This document shows, one piece after another, positions 1 to 7,476 of a stretch of 30,331 nt of DNA. Within the stretch, counting starts at the first letter, position 1; every line of letters begins with the position of its first letter. The notes beneath the pieces are model-generated. The model saw nothing but the letters and a program-made list of their open reading frames with translations. It did no database searches and was not told the DNA's origin. The DNA is from Prevotella sp. (GTDB lineage Bacteria; Bacteroidota; Bacteroidia; Bacteroidales; Bacteroidaceae). The stretch covers positions 1 through 30,331 of the forward strand of contig JAJPYV010000408.1 of NCBI GenBank assembly GCA_021204735.1, written 5' to 3'. Made by a program: the position numbers and the translations under genes.

Positions 1-1081
1 CGAATGTATATGAGACATCGAGTTTATCGTTCTTACTGAAATTGCTGTGCCAACGCAAGCCGCCTAAGAAATCACGTGCACGGTTTTTCTTATAGTCGGA
101 ATAGTCTCGCTGGTGGAAATAATATCCAGCTTTACCGATTAGTAGATTGTTCTTGTCTATATAGTATGTAAGTTTTTCCTTGAAATTCCACTGGCGGTTG
201 CCATACACAGTAGTTCTGCCGTCTCCTTCTCTGTCTTTAATTGTGTATGTGTCTATACCGTTGGTCTGTACATTGGTAAGACTTGTAAACTTGTCAGTCT
301 TGAAACCTAAAGAACCTCCATGTCGCTGTTCTCCGTGTGCTCCGAAATGGGTGTTCACGTTGGTTGACCATACTTCCTTAGGGCGTCTTGTTATGATGTT
401 CATCACCGCTCCTACAGAATTGGAACCATACAGGGCGGAGGCTGCACCTTTTATTATCTCTATGCGCTCTATGTCGTCCGTGTTCAGCCGCAGGTAATCG
501 GCATTGTCTAATGTCTCTCCTGCAAGTCGTTCTCCATCCACTAATATCAATATCGACAGTCCGCCTAATCCTGACATGGTGAGTGATACTTGTTGATCCA
601 TGGAAAATGTAAATTCCAGTCCTGGAATTTCTTCCGTAAGTACGTCTTTAAGGTTTGTCGCATCTATCTTCTGTATCTCGTCACGGGTGATTATCTGCGT
701 TACAACAGGTGTCTTGCTTAACAGTCGAGGGGTTCGTGTACCTGTTACTGTGAGCGTGTTCAAGTTGATAAGGTCTTCGTCAAGAATGAAAGACAGACCT
801 GTGGCATTGCTTGAATTTACTAATTTTACATCTGACTTATATCCAAGCAAATGTGCGGATATAGAATAACTGCCTTCAGGGAGTTGTAATGTGAACCGTC
901 CGTCTTTGTCAGCTTGTGTGGCGTATGACTTTCTTTCAACACTTATATAGGCGTATGGCAGGGGCTTTCCATCGTTCGTTATAACTTGACCCCTTACGGA
1001 ATAATCCCTTGCCATCAATGGAAGTGGGGTGATGGTAACGAGAAATATTACGCTAAGAATATAGAAGGGGAATTTTTTCAT
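1..1081 (-). CDS. hmuR: TonB-dependent heme receptor, HmuR type (partial, N-terminal 360 residues)
   Basis: Outer-membrane TonB-dependent receptor cut by the left window edge; the beta-barrel end is missing. The start ATG (1081-1079) overlaps the stop of the upstream hmuY-like gene by one base (TAATG), which fixes the start and suggests translational coupling. Visible in order: signal peptide (about residues 1-24, ending PLPLMA), a carboxypeptidase-regulatory-like beta-sandwich (about 25-100, RGQVITNDGKPLPYAYISV), and a plug domain with VTGTRTPRLLSKTPVVT, LVDGERLAGETLDN and IEIIKGAASALYGSN, then the first barrel strands. The LVDGERLAGETLD and KGAASALYGSN signatures are those I associate with HmuR/BtuB-like receptors rather than SusC, and no SusD partner follows. 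Substrate (heme) is inferred mainly from the HmuY-type neighbour; another small ligand is possible. Confidence 0.85.
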   Translation of the reverse strand, partial: MKKFPFYILSVIFLVTITPLPLMARDYSVRGQVITNDGKPLPYAYISVERKSYATQADKDGRFTLQLPEGSYSISAHLLGYKSDVKLVNSSNATGLSFILDEDLINLNTLTVTGTRTPRLLSKTPVVTQIITRDEIQKIDATNLKDVLTEEIPGLEFTFSMDQQVSLTMSGLGGLSILILVDGERLAGETLDNADYLRLNTDDIERIEIIKGAASALYGSNSVGAVMNIITRRPKEVWSTNVNTHFGAHGEQRHGGSLGFKTDKFTSLTNVQTNGIDTYTIKDREGDGRTTVYGNRQWNFKEKLTYYIDKNNLLIGKAGYYFHQRDYSDYKKNRARDFLGGLRWHSNFSKNDKLDVSYTF

Positions 1082-1734
1082 TATTGAAATTCTACAGGGT
1101 AGATGTAGTCGAAGGAGATGTATCCTTTGGTGTCGTAATAATATGGATTTGAGAAGCCTGTGAAACGTACTGCCACGTATGTACCATCTTTAAGTCGTAA
1201 AAGGTATACTTTGTTGGATGGTGTGTATATCGGTGGCATATAAGATATGTTCACGTCAAGCCACTTGGTAAATTCCTCGTTCAGACAGTCGTCATCATAT
1301 ATAATATACAGGTCCAGCATGTGCGACATATCAATGATAATCTGTCCTGGCGAATCACTCACCATTTGTGACTCCTCTGGCTCTGTGAATGCCCCTCCCT
1401 TTATTGCCGCCTGTAAGTCATCAAGCGAGGTATATGATGTTTCCAACACCGCTCCGCCGTTGGTCTTGCAGTCATAGCGGTGCAGGGCAAAAGTCCAATC
1501 TTCAGGGATGTCCAGCGTGTCTTTATAGTCAAGGGTGGTTATCTCTCCGTTATCTAAGTTTATGTACACCCATTTGGTGTAGTCGGTAGCATCGATGTAT
1601 GAGTATGAGTTACCCATCTGGCCGCTTGCCGGCTTTTCTGAAATGTCATCATAAATGGAATCGCATGATAGGAGGTTGTACATCACTCCTATCATGCTAA
1701 TCATCATTATTCCCTTGACCAGTGCTCTAAACAT
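1081..1734 (-). CDS. hmuY: HmuY-type heme-binding lipoprotein
   Basis: Predicted lipoprotein of 217 residues: hydrophobic leader, lipobox LLSC at about residues 21-24, then an acidic DSIYDD stretch that fits surface export in Bacteroidetes. The body matches the HmuY pattern as I know it: KWVYINLDNGEI near the start, DWTFALHRYDCKTNGG in the middle, and a last strand GYISFDYIYPV. HmuY proteins capture heme, some taking it from host hemoproteins, and pass it to HmuR, encoded immediately downstream with a one-base overlap. P. gingivalis HmuY uses two histidines for heme; homologues in Prevotella and Tannerella use methionines. Here IDMSHMLDLY and ISYMPPIY give candidate Met ligands, with one His between the first two Met. 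Ligand assignment is inference. Confidence 0.8.
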   Translation of the reverse strand: MFRALVKGIMMISMIGVMYNLLSCDSIYDDISEKPASGQMGNSYSYIDATDYTKWVYINLDNGEITTLDYKDTLDIPEDWTFALHRYDCKTNGGAVLETSYTSLDDLQAAIKGGAFTEPEESQMVSDSPGQIIIDMSHMLDLYIIYDDDCLNEEFTKWLDVNISYMPPIYTPSNKVYLLRLKDGTYVAVRFTGFSNPYYYDTKGYISFDYIYPVEFQ

Positions 1735-1738
1735 AATA

Positions 1739-2257
1739 TTATTCTGTGGCAGGTGCGAAGGTCAACGTCGTACCGCCCATCACCGATGGTAGGGTGAGCA
1801 CTAAATTATATTCTGTCTTGCTGGTTATCGTGCCGCTTACTATACAAGTATATCCTGAGATTGTGCCTGTTGCAATTCCCATGTTCGACATACCGTATCT
1901 TTCCAAATAGTCTGCTGACATTTCCATGTAGAACGTGCCTTCTCCAGCTATTGAGTAACTGCTATCGCTGTTTTCCGTTACTGTTACCGAAGTGAACTCG
2001 AAATTTCCGCAATCTCCTGTATATGATAGATTTGCCTTATTGTTGCTGCTTTTCGATAACACTATCGTCTGGTCGGGAAAGGTCAAATTAGCATATTGCA
2101 TGCTCATTGTGAGTGTTCCCGTATAACTGCCTGCTATACTGCTCCAACTTATCGAATTGTTATCCTCATCATCGTCATCACTACATGATACGGCAGTAAA
2201 TCCTACTGCGAGTACTGCCAATACAAACCAATACCTTAAAAATTTTTTTGTTGTCAT
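1739..2257 (-). CDS. Calycin-like surface lipoprotein in the heme operon
   Basis: Small lipoprotein of 172 residues. The N-terminus MTTKKFLRYW plus a hydrophobic segment ends in the lipobox AVSC (Cys about residue 26), followed by SDDDDEDNN, an acidic tract typical of surface-exposed Bacteroidetes lipoproteins. The mature part is rich in Thr, Ser and Gly and alternates polar and hydrophobic residues (IAGSYTGTLTMSM, GIATGTISGYTCIVSGTI), as expected for an all-beta, lipocalin/calycin-like barrel. It is the first gene of the three-gene operon, four bases ahead of the hmuY-like gene, with a clear -7 box upstream. Proteins of this look often accompany HmuY genes in Bacteroides, so an accessory role in heme or ligand capture is likely, but its function is unknown. 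Confidence 0.7.
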   Translation of the reverse strand: MTTKKFLRYWFVLAVLAVGFTAVSCSDDDDEDNNSISWSSIAGSYTGTLTMSMQYANLTFPDQTIVLSKSSNNKANLSYTGDCGNFEFTSVTVTENSDSSYSIAGEGTFYMEMSADYLERYGMSNMGIATGTISGYTCIVSGTITSKTEYNLVLTLPSVMGGTTLTFAPATE

Positions 2258-2280
2258 AATAATCTTTTTTAATTTCGCTG

Positions 2281-2288
2281 CAAAGATA
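2281..2288 (-). promoter_or_regulatory. Bacteroidetes -7 box of the heme-lipoprotein operon
   Basis: On the minus strand the sequence reads TATCTTTGCAGCG, a perfect match to the Bacteroidetes primary-sigma -7 element TAnnTTTG, 23 bases before the ATG at 2257. No convincing TTTG -33 element is present at the usual 19-20 base spacing; that stretch is only AT-rich. The leader would be about 15 bases. Confidence 0.65.
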
Positions 2289-2340
2289 TATATTAAAATT
2301 AAGAATTAAGAATTATCTTCGATGATTTTAACTCCGTTGA

Positions 2341-2490
2341 TTTTTTCTCGTCTCAGCAGAATTCAAGCGAGCTTGTTCTGCATTCGGCTTACGAAAAAAT
2401 TCCTCACGCTCTGCATATCTCGAACAAGTTCGGTTCTGCTCTCGCTTAATCGGAAAATTAAGAATTTGAACTGCCAGCAAAATTCTGCTT
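2341..2490. repeat. Intergenic repeat-rich element, possibly a dispersed palindromic repeat
   Basis: The 247-base gap between the PgpH-type gene and the heme operon holds no believable gene. Within it, two imperfect direct copies are visible: GTTCTGCATTCGGCTTACG followed by an A run and TT (from 2375), and GTTCTGCTCTCGCTTAATCG followed by GAAAATT (from 2434). CTTGTTC (2372-2378) and GAACAAG (2422-2428) are inverted copies, and AGCAGAATT (2355-2363) with AATTCTGCT (2481-2489) form a 9-base inverted pair around the whole. This looks like a folded intergenic repeat or small mobile-type element; it may also end transcription of the gene upstream. Confidence 0.45.
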
Positions 2491-2504
2491 TCCATTTCTG
2501 TATA

Positions 2505-4556
2505 TTATTTTTTCAGTTCCGGATAACTGATCCGTGTATGGTAGATTGACATCAGTCTTTCTATCATCACCTGCTTTGCCATGGCGATGTCGTGGAACGT
2601 TATAGGACAGTTCTCGAAGAAACCGTCATCCATTTGACCGTCTACAATGCGGTTGACAAGGTTTGATATACTTTCTTCGCTGTATTCAGGTAGTGAGCGA
2701 GATGCTGCCTCTACTGAGTCTGCCATCATCAATATAGCTTGCTCACGTGTGGATGGGTCAGGACCAGGATATGTGAAAGATGATTCATCTATCGGTTCAT
2801 CTGGATGTTCGTTTTTGTATGATATGTAGAAATACTTTGTCTTTCCTGTACCGTGGTGTGTCTTTATAAAATCTTTTATCACACTTGGTAGGTTGTATTT
2901 CTCGGCTATCTTTAGTCCTTCTGTAACATGACTTATTACGATTTGGGCTGCTTCGATACGTGTCAGTTTGTCAAGTGGATTTACTCCTGCTTGATTCTCT
3001 GTGAAGAACGCTGGGTTTTTCATCTTTCCGATATCATGATACATGGCTCCTGTACGTACTAATTGTGCTTTTGCCCCAATTTTGGTGGCAATTTCCACGG
3101 CAATGTTTCCCACCATTATAGAATGTTGGAATGTGCCTGGCGCTTCTTCACTGAGGTTGCGCAGCAATTCCTTGCTCGTATTTGACAGTTCAATAAGTGT
3201 TACGTTGGAGATGAATCCGAAAGTCTTTTCGATTATGAGCATGAGTGGATAGGCGAAGAGAAGAAGTACTCCGTTTACAATAAAATACTTGTACATACTG
3301 TGATCCATAGTCAAGATACTGTTGTCTTGCATTAATTGTATTGCAAAATATATCGCACTGCTGCCTAAGGTAACAAGTAGAGCTGTCTTGAACAGTTGTG
3401 AACGGGAAGATAGTTCGCGCAATGAATAGATTGCTACCAACCCAGCTACGAGTTGTACGATGATGAATTCATACTGATATTTCACAGCAGCAGCGCATAG
3501 TAGAACCAAGGTGACATGTGTGAGGAATGCTGTTCGGGAATCCATAAATACTCGAATGAATATGGGTGCCATGGTGAATGGTAGAATATAGACACTTAGT
3601 ATGTTGTTGGTCATCATTAACGACACGAGTACAGGAAATAATATGATCATCACGTAAAGCATCATGATACTTCGTGGCTTTTCAAAATAGTCTTTCCTGA
3701 AAAGGCGCAAGAATATGGTAAAAAGGATTATCATTACTGTTACAAACAGTACTTGTCCTGCAATGGTCGAAGGAATTGTACTTACCGTGGCACTTCGTCT
3801 TTGTGTCTCTTTCTCAAATGAGTTTAGTACTCTATAGATATATTCGTCAACTATTTCACCTCGGTCTATGATTTTCTGTCCACTAAGTACCATTCCGCTT
3901 GCAAGTGGCACTCCACTAAGTAGATCTGCTTTTTCGGCTTCACTGCGTTCCTCATCGTATGTAAGGTTAGGTTGTATATACTCATTAAGGTTGCACTTTT
4001 GCAATGTCTGTCTCTGTGCCGCTAATTTCGGGTCAGAAAACAATTCCTCGTATGCCGTAAGGGTGGAATAGAAATTAGATAATTTCATACTAATGGCTTT
4101 CTTGCCGTTTACAAACCTTATTGTCCGGGCAGTGTCACGGCTCATCACCGAATATTCTGGTGCGTTCATGATACCTGCCTGATACAGACGGTGGAGGTGC
4201 TCTGTTACTATCTTTACATATTCTTTGGATAAACCTGGTATGCCTTCCTTGTAATCATTCAGGAACTTGTCTGTCTGTTCTTTCTCGATGACTAAGTTGT
4301 AGTTGTAATATGGCTCAAAGTTTTTGATTATGGTGTCTTGTTCCGCCTTTATCGCTTCTTCGGTCTTGTATATAGGATAGTCAAACTGGGCAATCAGTGA
4401 ACTGTACATCCAAGGTTTTCCTATGTCATAGCTAAACTGAGGTCCACTGTTGCGGGGAAGGAAAAAGACAATTATCGCAACTGTAATTAAGACAAGTGTG
4501 ATATGGGTAAATGCATTTCTCCAGTAACGTTTATTTGTATTGTATAGTCTGCTCAT
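2505..4556 (-). CDS. Membrane HD-domain phosphohydrolase, PgpH/7TMR-HD type
   Basis: Integral inner-membrane protein of 683 residues in the family of PgpH, whose characterised members hydrolyse c-di-AMP. In order: one N-terminal membrane segment (about 13-33, ITLVLITVAIIVFF), an extracytoplasmic domain (about 40-265, with YKTEEAIKAEQD and SGMVLSGQKIIDRGEIV), about seven membrane segments (about 270-480), and a C-terminal HD domain with GTFQHSIMVGNIAVEIA, the HD pair His507-Asp508 in MYHDIGKMKNPAFF, and SHVTEGLKIAEKY. The frame stays open further upstream across the start of gltX on the other strand, but the start MSRLYNTNKRYW is chosen because the membrane segment follows directly and the extension has no family resemblance. 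Divergent from gltX. The nucleotide specificity is inferred from family. Confidence 0.88.
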   Translation of the reverse strand: MSRLYNTNKRYWRNAFTHITLVLITVAIIVFFLPRNSGPQFSYDIGKPWMYSSLIAQFDYPIYKTEEAIKAEQDTIIKNFEPYYNYNLVIEKEQTDKFLNDYKEGIPGLSKEYVKIVTEHLHRLYQAGIMNAPEYSVMSRDTARTIRFVNGKKAISMKLSNFYSTLTAYEELFSDPKLAAQRQTLQKCNLNEYIQPNLTYDEERSEAEKADLLSGVPLASGMVLSGQKIIDRGEIVDEYIYRVLNSFEKETQRRSATVSTIPSTIAGQVLFVTVMIILFTIFLRLFRKDYFEKPRSIMMLYVMIILFPVLVSLMMTNNILSVYILPFTMAPIFIRVFMDSRTAFLTHVTLVLLCAAAVKYQYEFIIVQLVAGLVAIYSLRELSSRSQLFKTALLVTLGSSAIYFAIQLMQDNSILTMDHSMYKYFIVNGVLLLFAYPLMLIIEKTFGFISNVTLIELSNTSKELLRNLSEEAPGTFQHSIMVGNIAVEIATKIGAKAQLVRTGAMYHDIGKMKNPAFFTENQAGVNPLDKLTRIEAAQIVISHVTEGLKIAEKYNLPSVIKDFIKTHHGTGKTKYFYISYKNEHPDEPIDESSFTYPGPDPSTREQAILMMADSVEAASRSLPEYSEESISNLVNRIVDGQMDDGFFENCPITFHDIAMAKQVMIERLMSIYHTRISYPELKK

Positions 4557-4583
4557 TTTCTCTATAGTTAATACATTAGTCTG

Positions 4584-4591
4584 CGAAAATA
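4584..4591 (-). promoter_or_regulatory. Possible -7 box of the PgpH-type gene
   Basis: The minus strand reads TATTTTCGCA, one mismatch from TAnnTTTG, 27 bases before the chosen ATG at 4556. It is weak support, but it fits a divergent promoter pair with gltX and supports the shorter start of the PgpH-type gene. Confidence 0.3.
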
Positions 4592-4625
4592 GTAAAAAAA
4601 TACTCCACATTGAAAAAAAAGATTG

Positions 4626-4633
4626 TAAATTTG
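4626..4633 (+). promoter_or_regulatory. Bacteroidetes -7 box of gltX
   Basis: TAAATTTG followed by CACAAAA is a perfect TAnnTTTG match, giving a leader of roughly 40 bases before the gltX ATG at 4683. A TTG occurs at 4610-4612, but its spacing is shorter than the usual 19-20 bases, so the -33 element is uncertain. Confidence 0.6.
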
Positions 4634-4682
4634 CACAAAAATATATGAAGGCGTGTAAATATGCCTGAAAGTTTATTACAAC

Positions 4683-6212
4683 ATGGGAAAAAATAGAAAA
4701 GTAAGAGTGCGCTTTGCGCCAAGTCCTACGGGACCGTTGCATATAGGCGGGGTTCGTACAGCATTGTACAATTACCTTTTTGCTCGTCAACATAATGGCG
4801 AATTTGTTTTCAGAATTGAGGATACTGATTCTCATCGTTTTGTGCCAGGGGCTGAGGAGTATATTATTGAGTCGTTCCGTTGGCTTGGTATCAAATTCGA
4901 TGAGGGCGTGAGTTTCGGCGGTGAGCATGGCCCTTATCGTCAAAGTGAGCGCAGAAAAATATATAAGGAATTTGTTGACAAATTGCTCGATGCAGGTAAA
5001 GCCTATATTGCTTTTGATACTCCAGAGGAGTTGGAGGCTAAGCGGGAGGAGATAAAGAATTTCCAATACGATTCTTCTACCCGTGGGATGATGCGCAATT
5101 CCTTGACACTTTCTAAAGAGGAGACCGATAGCTTGATTGCTGATGGCAAACAATATGTAGTTCGTTTCAAAGTAAAACCTGGTGAGGATATACATGTCAA
5201 CGACCTTATCCGTGGGGATGTGGTGATAAAGAGCGATATTCTTGATGATAAAGTTCTTTACAAAAGTGCTGATGAACTGCCTACTTATCATCTCGCTAAT
5301 ATCGTTGATGACCATCTGATGGAAATAACGCATGTGATACGTGGTGAGGAATGGCTTCCGAGTGCACCGCTTCATGTATTGCTATATAGGGCTTTCGGTT
5401 GGGAGGATTCCATGCCTGAGTTTGCTCATTTGCCACTATTGCTCAAACCTGATGGTAAGGGGAAGTTGAGTAAGCGTGACGGTGATCGTCTTGGTTTTCC
5501 TGTTTTTCCATTAGAGTGGACTGACCCGAAGACGGGGGAAACGTCAAACGGATTTAGGGAACAGGGATATTTCCCTGAGGCAGTAATAAATTTCCTTGCG
5601 CTGTTAGGTTGGAATCCTGGTACTGAGCAGGAGATGTTTACGTTAGATGAACTTGTTGAGCAGTTTGATATTGCTAAGTGCAGTAAGTCAGGGGCGCGTT
5701 TTGACTACCAAAAAGGTATTTGGTTTAATCATGAATATATGCTAAAAAAGAGCAATGAGGAGATTGCTAACCTGTTTGCACCCGTTGTTGTCGGCAATGG
5801 CATTGATGAACCAATGGAGCGTATTGTGAAAGTTGTTTCCATGATGAAAGACCGTGTAAGTTTTGTAAAAGAATTATGGCCTTTGTGCTCTTTCTTCTTC
5901 GTCCCACCTACTGAGTATGACGAGAAGACTGTGAAGAAACGCTGGAAATCTGACTCGCCACAGGTTATGAGCGAGTTGGCTGACCTCTTGGCTGGCTTGG
6001 ATGACTTCTCCATAGATGGACAGGAGAAAGCTGTCATGGCTTGGATTGAAGAGAATGATTATAAGCTCGGTGACGTGATGAATGCTTTTCGTCTTGCTCT
6101 TGTCGGCATTGGCAAAGGTCCTGGCATGTTTGATATTTCTGCATTCTTGGGTAAGGCGGAGACTTTGAGACGGTTAAATAGGGCAATTACTGCAATAAAG
6201 GTTAAGGAATAG
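4683..6212 (+). CDS. gltX: Glutamyl-tRNA synthetase
   Basis: Class I aminoacyl-tRNA synthetase that charges tRNA-Glu with glutamate in the cytoplasm. It has 509 residues, normal for a bacterial GluRS. The HIGH-type motif is in [20 protein letters not shown] (about residues 13-32), and the KMSKS-type motif is KLSKR at 261-265 in [14 protein letters not shown]. Other family signatures are [20 protein letters not shown] and [17 protein letters not shown]; the C-terminal third is the anticodon-binding region. The ATG at 4683 is fixed by the immediate start of the catalytic core ([12 protein letters not shown]). It has its own -7 box, and waaA follows within a few bases, so the two are probably co-transcribed. 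No defect seen. Confidence 0.97.
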   Translation: MGKNRKVRVRFAPSPTGPLHIGGVRTALYNYLFARQHNGEFVFRIEDTDSHRFVPGAEEYIIESFRWLGIKFDEGVSFGGEHGPYRQSERRKIYKEFVDKLLDAGKAYIAFDTPEELEAKREEIKNFQYDSSTRGMMRNSLTLSKEETDSLIADGKQYVVRFKVKPGEDIHVNDLIRGDVVIKSDILDDKVLYKSADELPTYHLANIVDDHLMEITHVIRGEEWLPSAPLHVLLYRAFGWEDSMPEFAHLPLLLKPDGKGKLSKRDGDRLGFPVFPLEWTDPKTGETSNGFREQGYFPEAVINFLALLGWNPGTEQEMFTLDELVEQFDIAKCSKSGARFDYQKGIWFNHEYMLKKSNEEIANLFAPVVVGNGIDEPMERIVKVVSMMKDRVSFVKELWPLCSFFFVPPTEYDEKTVKKRWKSDSPQVMSELADLLAGLDDFSIDGQEKAVMAWIEENDYKLGDVMNAFRLALVGIGKGPGMFDISAFLGKAETLRRLNRAITAIKVKE

Positions 6213-6218
6213 CCATTG

Positions 6219-7436
6219 ATGTATCAAATTTTTATTTGTCTATACACCGTAGGAGTTGCTATCGCAAGCTTTTTCAGGGAAAAGGTAAAGAAGATGTGGA
6301 GGGGCGAAAGGGAATCATTCAAGATTCTTAAGCAGAAGGTTGACCCTAAAGCCCGTTACGTGTGGTTTCATGCTTCTTCCCTTGGGGAGTTTGAACAGGG
6401 TCGTCCGATAATGGAACGCCTTCGGGTTGAGCATCCTGAATATAAGATATTGCTCACTTTTTTCTCGCCTTCGGGTTATGAGGTAAGGAAAAACTATGAT
6501 GGTGCGGATATAATATGTTACCTGCCTCTTGATACTTATTATTGGGCGAGAAAATTCCTGAATATGATTCATATAGAGGTCGCTTTTTTTATCAAATATG
6601 AGTTTTGGTGGAATTATCTGAGAATACTTCAGCAAAGGAACATTCCTGTTTATAGTGTAAGCAGCATATTTAGACCTAAACAGATTTTTTTCCGATGGTA
6701 TGGGCATGATTATGGTAGGGTACTGAAATGTTTCACGCGTTTCTTTGTTCAGAATGAGATTAGTAAGCAACTGCTTGCCACCGTGGGTATTGAGAATGTC
6801 GAAATTACTGGTGATACACGTTTTGACAGGGTGCTTCAGATTAAGAAACAATCTCGTAAATTGCCGATTGTTGATGCTTTCAAACAAAACTCAAAGGTGT
6901 TCATTGCAGGCAGCAGTTGGTTGCCCGATGAAGAAATCTTTATCCGTTATTTCAATGAACACAAGGAGTGGAAACTTATTATTGCTCCTCACTTGATAGG
7001 GAATGACCGTGTTCAACAAATCACTTCTTTGCTGCAATGTGATGCTGTGCGTTATACTGAAGCGACAATGGAGAATGTTAAAGGCGTAAGATGTCTGATA
7101 GTCGACTGTTTCGGACTGCTTTCGAGTATTTATGGTTATGGTGATGTAACTTATATTGGTGGTGGTTTTGGTGTGGGCATACACAACGTACTTGAGGCAG
7201 CAGTGTGGGGTGTGCCAGTGATTTTCGGACCGAATAACCAACGTTTCCAAGAGGCACTCGACCTTCTTGCTTCTGGTGGCGGACATCAGATAGATAGATA
7301 TGATGACTTTGAGAGACTTCTCGATGCTTATAGTGCTGATGACAACCTACGGAAAGCTGACGGCGAGAAATCTGCCAATTATGTCAACAGTAAGGCAGGA
7401 GCTACAGATAGAATATTGTCGGCTGTGGGATTATAA
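6219..7436 (+). CDS. waaA: 3-deoxy-D-manno-octulosonic acid (Kdo) transferase
   Basis: GT30 glycosyltransferase that adds Kdo from CMP-Kdo to lipid A precursor at the inner membrane during lipopolysaccharide synthesis. The N-terminus is a membrane anchor (MYQIFICLYTVGVAIASFF). The catalytic signature ASSLGEFEQGRP follows, with Glu57 as the likely catalytic base by analogy with known WaaA. Later motifs are FFIKYEFWWNYL, PVYSVSSIFRP, ITGDTRFDRV, and the C-terminal donor site YIGGGFGVGIHNVLEAAVWGVPVIFGPN. A TTG lies one codon earlier (6216), but the ATG at 6219 is preferred; this leaves six bases after the gltX stop, so the two form an operon. Length 405 residues, intact. No terminator is visible before the GH2 gene 40 bases downstream. 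Confidence 0.95.
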   Translation: MYQIFICLYTVGVAIASFFREKVKKMWRGERESFKILKQKVDPKARYVWFHASSLGEFEQGRPIMERLRVEHPEYKILLTFFSPSGYEVRKNYDGADIICYLPLDTYYWARKFLNMIHIEVAFFIKYEFWWNYLRILQQRNIPVYSVSSIFRPKQIFFRWYGHDYGRVLKCFTRFFVQNEISKQLLATVGIENVEITGDTRFDRVLQIKKQSRKLPIVDAFKQNSKVFIAGSSWLPDEEIFIRYFNEHKEWKLIIAPHLIGNDRVQQITSLLQCDAVRYTEATMENVKGVRCLIVDCFGLLSSIYGYGDVTYIGGGFGVGIHNVLEAAVWGVPVIFGPNNQRFQEALDLLASGGGHQIDRYDDFERLLDAYSADDNLRKADGEKSANYVNSKAGATDRILSAVGL

Positions 7437-7476
7437 TGAATTTAACAAAACTAAAATAAAACAAAATCTATAAAAC

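Noticed and set aside
1..1081. The receptor as a SusC-type protein of a glycan locus.
   Set aside because: The plug signatures and the HmuY-type partner fit a heme receptor, and there is no SusD gene next to it.
2322..2549. A 75-codon plus-strand frame in the gap between the heme operon and the PgpH-type gene.
   Set aside because: It is made up largely of the intergenic repeat and runs into the 3' end of the opposite gene; no protein features.
4557..5375. A 273-codon upstream extension of the PgpH-type gene on the minus strand, overlapping the start of gltX.
   Set aside because: It lies antisense to gltX, has no family resemblance, and would cross both divergent promoters; the membrane anchor begins right after the ATG at 4556.
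6315..6887. A 190-codon minus-strand frame inside waaA.
   Set aside because: Antisense shadow; waaA is unmistakable on the plus strand.
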